Origin: Rhizobium album
GTDB lineage: Bacteria > Pseudomonadota > Alphaproteobacteria > Rhizobiales > Rhizobiaceae
Assembly: GCF_003122325.1 (NCBI RefSeq)
Contig: NZ_QFBC01000016.1
Coordinates: forward strand, 62,001 to 126,000
Direction of reading: 5' to 3'
Length of the DNA stretch: 64,000 nt
A program made the translations under genes and the position numbers. This document shows, piece by piece, positions 62,068 through 64,000 of this stretch. Each line of letters opens with the position of its first letter. Positions within the stretch are counted from its first letter, which is position 1. Below the pieces are notes generated by a model. That model was not told the DNA's origin. It searched no databases and saw nothing but the letters and a program-made list of their open reading frames with translations.

Positions 62068-64000
62068 TCACGCCACCAGATTGAAGCTCGCGAGCGACGG
62101 CTCGTCCCGCCTTACAACTTCAGACTCCAAAAGCGAGCCGCAATCCTCGCAGTAGAACTCGCGTAGCTCCAAATCGCTATGAGTTCGAACGTGTTCACCC
62201 AGTTCGCTTGCGGCTACTGTGACGGAGTGGCTCCTATCCTTCCAGTTCGAATCCAAGGAACCCAAATCACAACCACACGAACATACAAAGCGCCCATTCC
62301 GAGCCGAAAGATCTCCCTCGGCCGCAGACTTTGTTGGGGCGGATCCATTCAACCGTCGCTGTCGAATTGCCTTTCTTTCGTTGTCGGTTGCAGCTTGATC
62401 CAAATCCCCGTTCAGGACGACAACGCCATACTGGGTTCGGGCAGCTTCCACGCTAACGTGATTATTCACTACATCCGACAGAACCAGTGCCGGGTCACGC
62501 TTCAGCGGATCGCCGAAACCGCCGCCACCCTGAAATGAATATCCGAGTACGTCCCTATTGGTGAGAAAGAACCTGCCTGGCTTCGGCCCGAGATCCTCTA
62601 CATCGTTCGCGACAATATCGGCCAGGTTCCCGGCCATCGTGGCAATCTTTCTGCTGTCGCCGGCATTTCTATGGACGAAATTACGTCCGCACGCGCCGGG
62701 TCTACCACCGAACAGGCCAACTGAATTTGGCACTTCAATCCCATGGCCGACCAACATGGCATTCAAACCGTCGGTTTCATACGGCGCAATCGCCAGGGAA
62801 GTACTCGTTCCCCCGCGCGTCCGACCGGGACCACCGGTGTCCGGAACGAAAGAACGATACAGATAGATGTAGGGCCCGCTTGCCTCGGAAGATTCGACAT
62901 TGGTTATAGCGGGGCGTGGAACGCAATGATCCCCCGACCCATCCAGACCATCGTGATCCCTGTACGCGCCTCCACCACCAGCCGTGGCGTCGAGAAGGAA
63001 AGTGCCAAAGAGCCCGCCGTCCCTGTCTTTTCCCGCCAGGGTCATCACCATCATATGGCCCTTGGTTACGGCCTGACCCTCGTCAGCATATTTTTCAGAG
63101 AAGGACACCATGCGTGACAAGGCCGTGACAACGACATTCTGCACAATCCAGGCTGCCGAAATCGTGGCTGCAGACACCGGCGCAGGCCGGGTCGCATTGC
63201 ACAGGATACCTTCCGGGGCCTTGAATTCAATCGAGCGAATGACCCCCTCGTTCCATCGCAGCGTCGGCGCCAGAATTGGCAGTAGTCCAGCGAATGCCGC
63301 ACCACGCATCCCCGACCGCGTGCAGTTGATAAACCCTGGAGCCTGCGGCGACGTGCCTTCAAAATCGATCGTCAGGCTATCGCCCGTCTTCGTGGCGGCC
63401 ACGCAGACTTCATAAAGTGCATTTGTATGTCCGTCGTGCTCGATATAGTCACGAGCGCGATAAACCCCGTCCGGCAGTTCGGAAAGGATCGCCCGGAACT
63501 GCTTTTCCGTCGTGTCGATTTCCTCACGCATGATCTGCTCGACTTGCAAGACGCCATAGCGATTCATCAGTTCTGTCAGGCGCTTCACTGCGACGTTATT
63601 TGCTGCGATCATGGCCTTCAAGTCCAAGCCGATCACATCCGGTAGTCGCGACATGCCCATGATCATTTGCCACAGATCCTGGCGCAGATTGCCTCCTTCA
63701 ACTAACTTAATTCCGGGCAGCAGCATCGCCTCTTGCTGGATTTCCGTTGCACCGAGCGCCCACGAGCCGAAGCTCATGCCTCCAACATCAAGCTCGTGGG
63801 CGCAGGTCCCGGCCCAAGCGACGTGCCGCCCTTCGAAGAAGATCGGCGCAACGATCGACATGTCGGGCTGATGAAGCCCACCCCGATAGGGATCGTTGAG
63901 GATGAACAAGTCGCCGTGGTTGATGCCCGGATTATCGGAGTAGTTCTCCAGGATCGAGCGGATGACCGTGGACATCGTCCCGGTATGGAAAATCACCTGT
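62068..64000 (-). CDS. Hydantoinase B/oxoprolinase family subunit with C-terminal zinc ribbon (5' end cut by window edge)
   Basis: At least 643 aa are visible. The frame runs off the right edge, and roughly 60-80 N-terminal residues are missing. It has the HyuB core: GDLFILNDPYRGGLHQPD, GGMSFGSWALGATEIQ and the late glycine-rich TRGGTS and GGGGFGDPLKRD motifs. These subunits join a HyuA-like ATPase to open hydantoin or oxoproline rings, or to carboxylate ketones. The last 74 residues (62068-62292) add a ribbon with CSCGCD and CEDCGSLLE, resembling the acetone carboxylase gamma subunit. That points to a ketone/acetophenone carboxylase-like role as an alternative to hydantoin cleavage. The upstream partner lies outside the window. 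Confidence 0.88.
   Translation of the reverse strand, partial: QVIFHTGTMSTVIRSILENYSDNPGINHGDLFILNDPYRGGLHQPDMSIVAPIFFEGRHVAWAGTCAHELDVGGMSFGSWALGATEIQQEAMLLPGIKLVEGGNLRQDLWQMIMGMSRLPDVIGLDLKAMIAANNVAVKRLTELMNRYGVLQVEQIMREEIDTTEKQFRAILSELPDGVYRARDYIEHDGHTNALYEVCVAATKTGDSLTIDFEGTSPQAPGFINCTRSGMRGAAFAGLLPILAPTLRWNEGVIRSIEFKAPEGILCNATRPAPVSAATISAAWIVQNVVVTALSRMVSFSEKYADEGQAVTKGHMMVMTLAGKDRDGGLFGTFLLDATAGGGGAYRDHDGLDGSGDHCVPRPAITNVESSEASGPYIYLYRSFVPDTGGPGRTRGGTSTSLAIAPYETDGLNAMLVGHGIEVPNSVGLFGGRPGACGRNFVHRNAGDSRKIATMAGNLADIVANDVEDLGPKPGRFFLTNRDVLGYSFQGGGGFGDPLKRDPALVLSDVVNNHVSVEAARTQYGVVVLNGDLDQAATDNERKAIRQRRLNGSAPTKSAAEGDLSARNGRFVCSCGCDLGSLDSNWKDRSHSVTVAASELGEHVRTHSDLELREFYCEDCGSLLESEVVRRDEPSLASFNLVA

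Noticed and set aside
1-64000. CRISPR arrays, rRNA, prophage or replication/conjugation genes
   Set aside because: No regularly spaced repeats and no such genes were seen on either strand.

Overview
The window looks like an accessory stretch of a Rhizobiales genome, most probably Rhizobiaceae (Rhizobium/Agrobacterium type). The reasons are the moderately high G+C, a full-length pyruvate carboxylase of the size known from rhizobia, the density of ABC and TRAP importers, and many small regulator/enzyme pairs broken up by insertion sequences. No rRNA, tRNA, phage, CRISPR or replication gene was recognised. Functions were assigned from protein motifs read by eye, with no database search.

Layout. 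1-4303: two related MFS exporters, a patatin-like lipoprotein and a DUF3313-like lipoprotein, all on +. 4764-6866: a MarR regulator divergent from an aromatic-type FAD monooxygenase. 7066-21545: a large amide-catabolism locus. It contains a five-gene branched-chain/urea/amide-type ABC importer (-), a CoA-transferase, a crotonase-fold protein and amidase 1 (+), a GntR/FCD regulator (-), then a nitrate/sulfonate/taurine-type ABC importer and amidase 2 (+). A CTGACATATCAG-like motif recurs in the promoter regions of its transcription units. 21674-25138: pyruvate carboxylase. 25534-26860: a LysR gene stub cut by a decayed IS3-family element.

26997-47304 is a chain of regulator-plus-enzyme modules: LysR with metallo-beta-lactamase-fold and alpha/beta hydrolases; AraC with an NmrA-like reductase; TetR with a TetX-like monooxygenase; HxlR with an NmrA-like reductase; an IS66 element with a perfect 8-bp target duplication; AraC with a quinone-oxidoreductase-like protein; Lrp with a leucine/phenylalanine-dehydrogenase-like enzyme; an XRE/MmyB-like regulator with an extended SDR; and GntR with an M20 deacylase. 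47707-49053 is an IS110/IS1111-type element whose long 3' non-coding end may encode a guide (bridge/seek) RNA. 49088-51404 holds a SnoaL-like protein, a quinone oxidoreductase and a siderophore-interacting flavoprotein (-). 51756-53429 is a soluble PAS-PAS chemoreceptor.

53543-61468 (-) is one long operon in which a TRAP importer is wrapped around four oxidoreductases: dctP, CrtI-like FAD oxidoreductase, aldehyde dehydrogenase, SDR, quinone-oxidoreductase-like, dctQ, dctM. The right edge cuts a hydantoinase B/oxoprolinase subunit that carries a C-terminal zinc-ribbon domain resembling the acetone carboxylase gamma subunit.

Taken together the window is a catabolic and detoxification island: uptake of amides and organic acids, hydrolysis, CoA activation, and oxidation of alcohols and aldehydes, each unit with its own regulator. 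The most unusual items are the amide locus with its shared operator candidate, the TRAP-embedded oxidation operon, the HyuB/zinc-ribbon fusion and the IS1111-type guide-RNA candidate.
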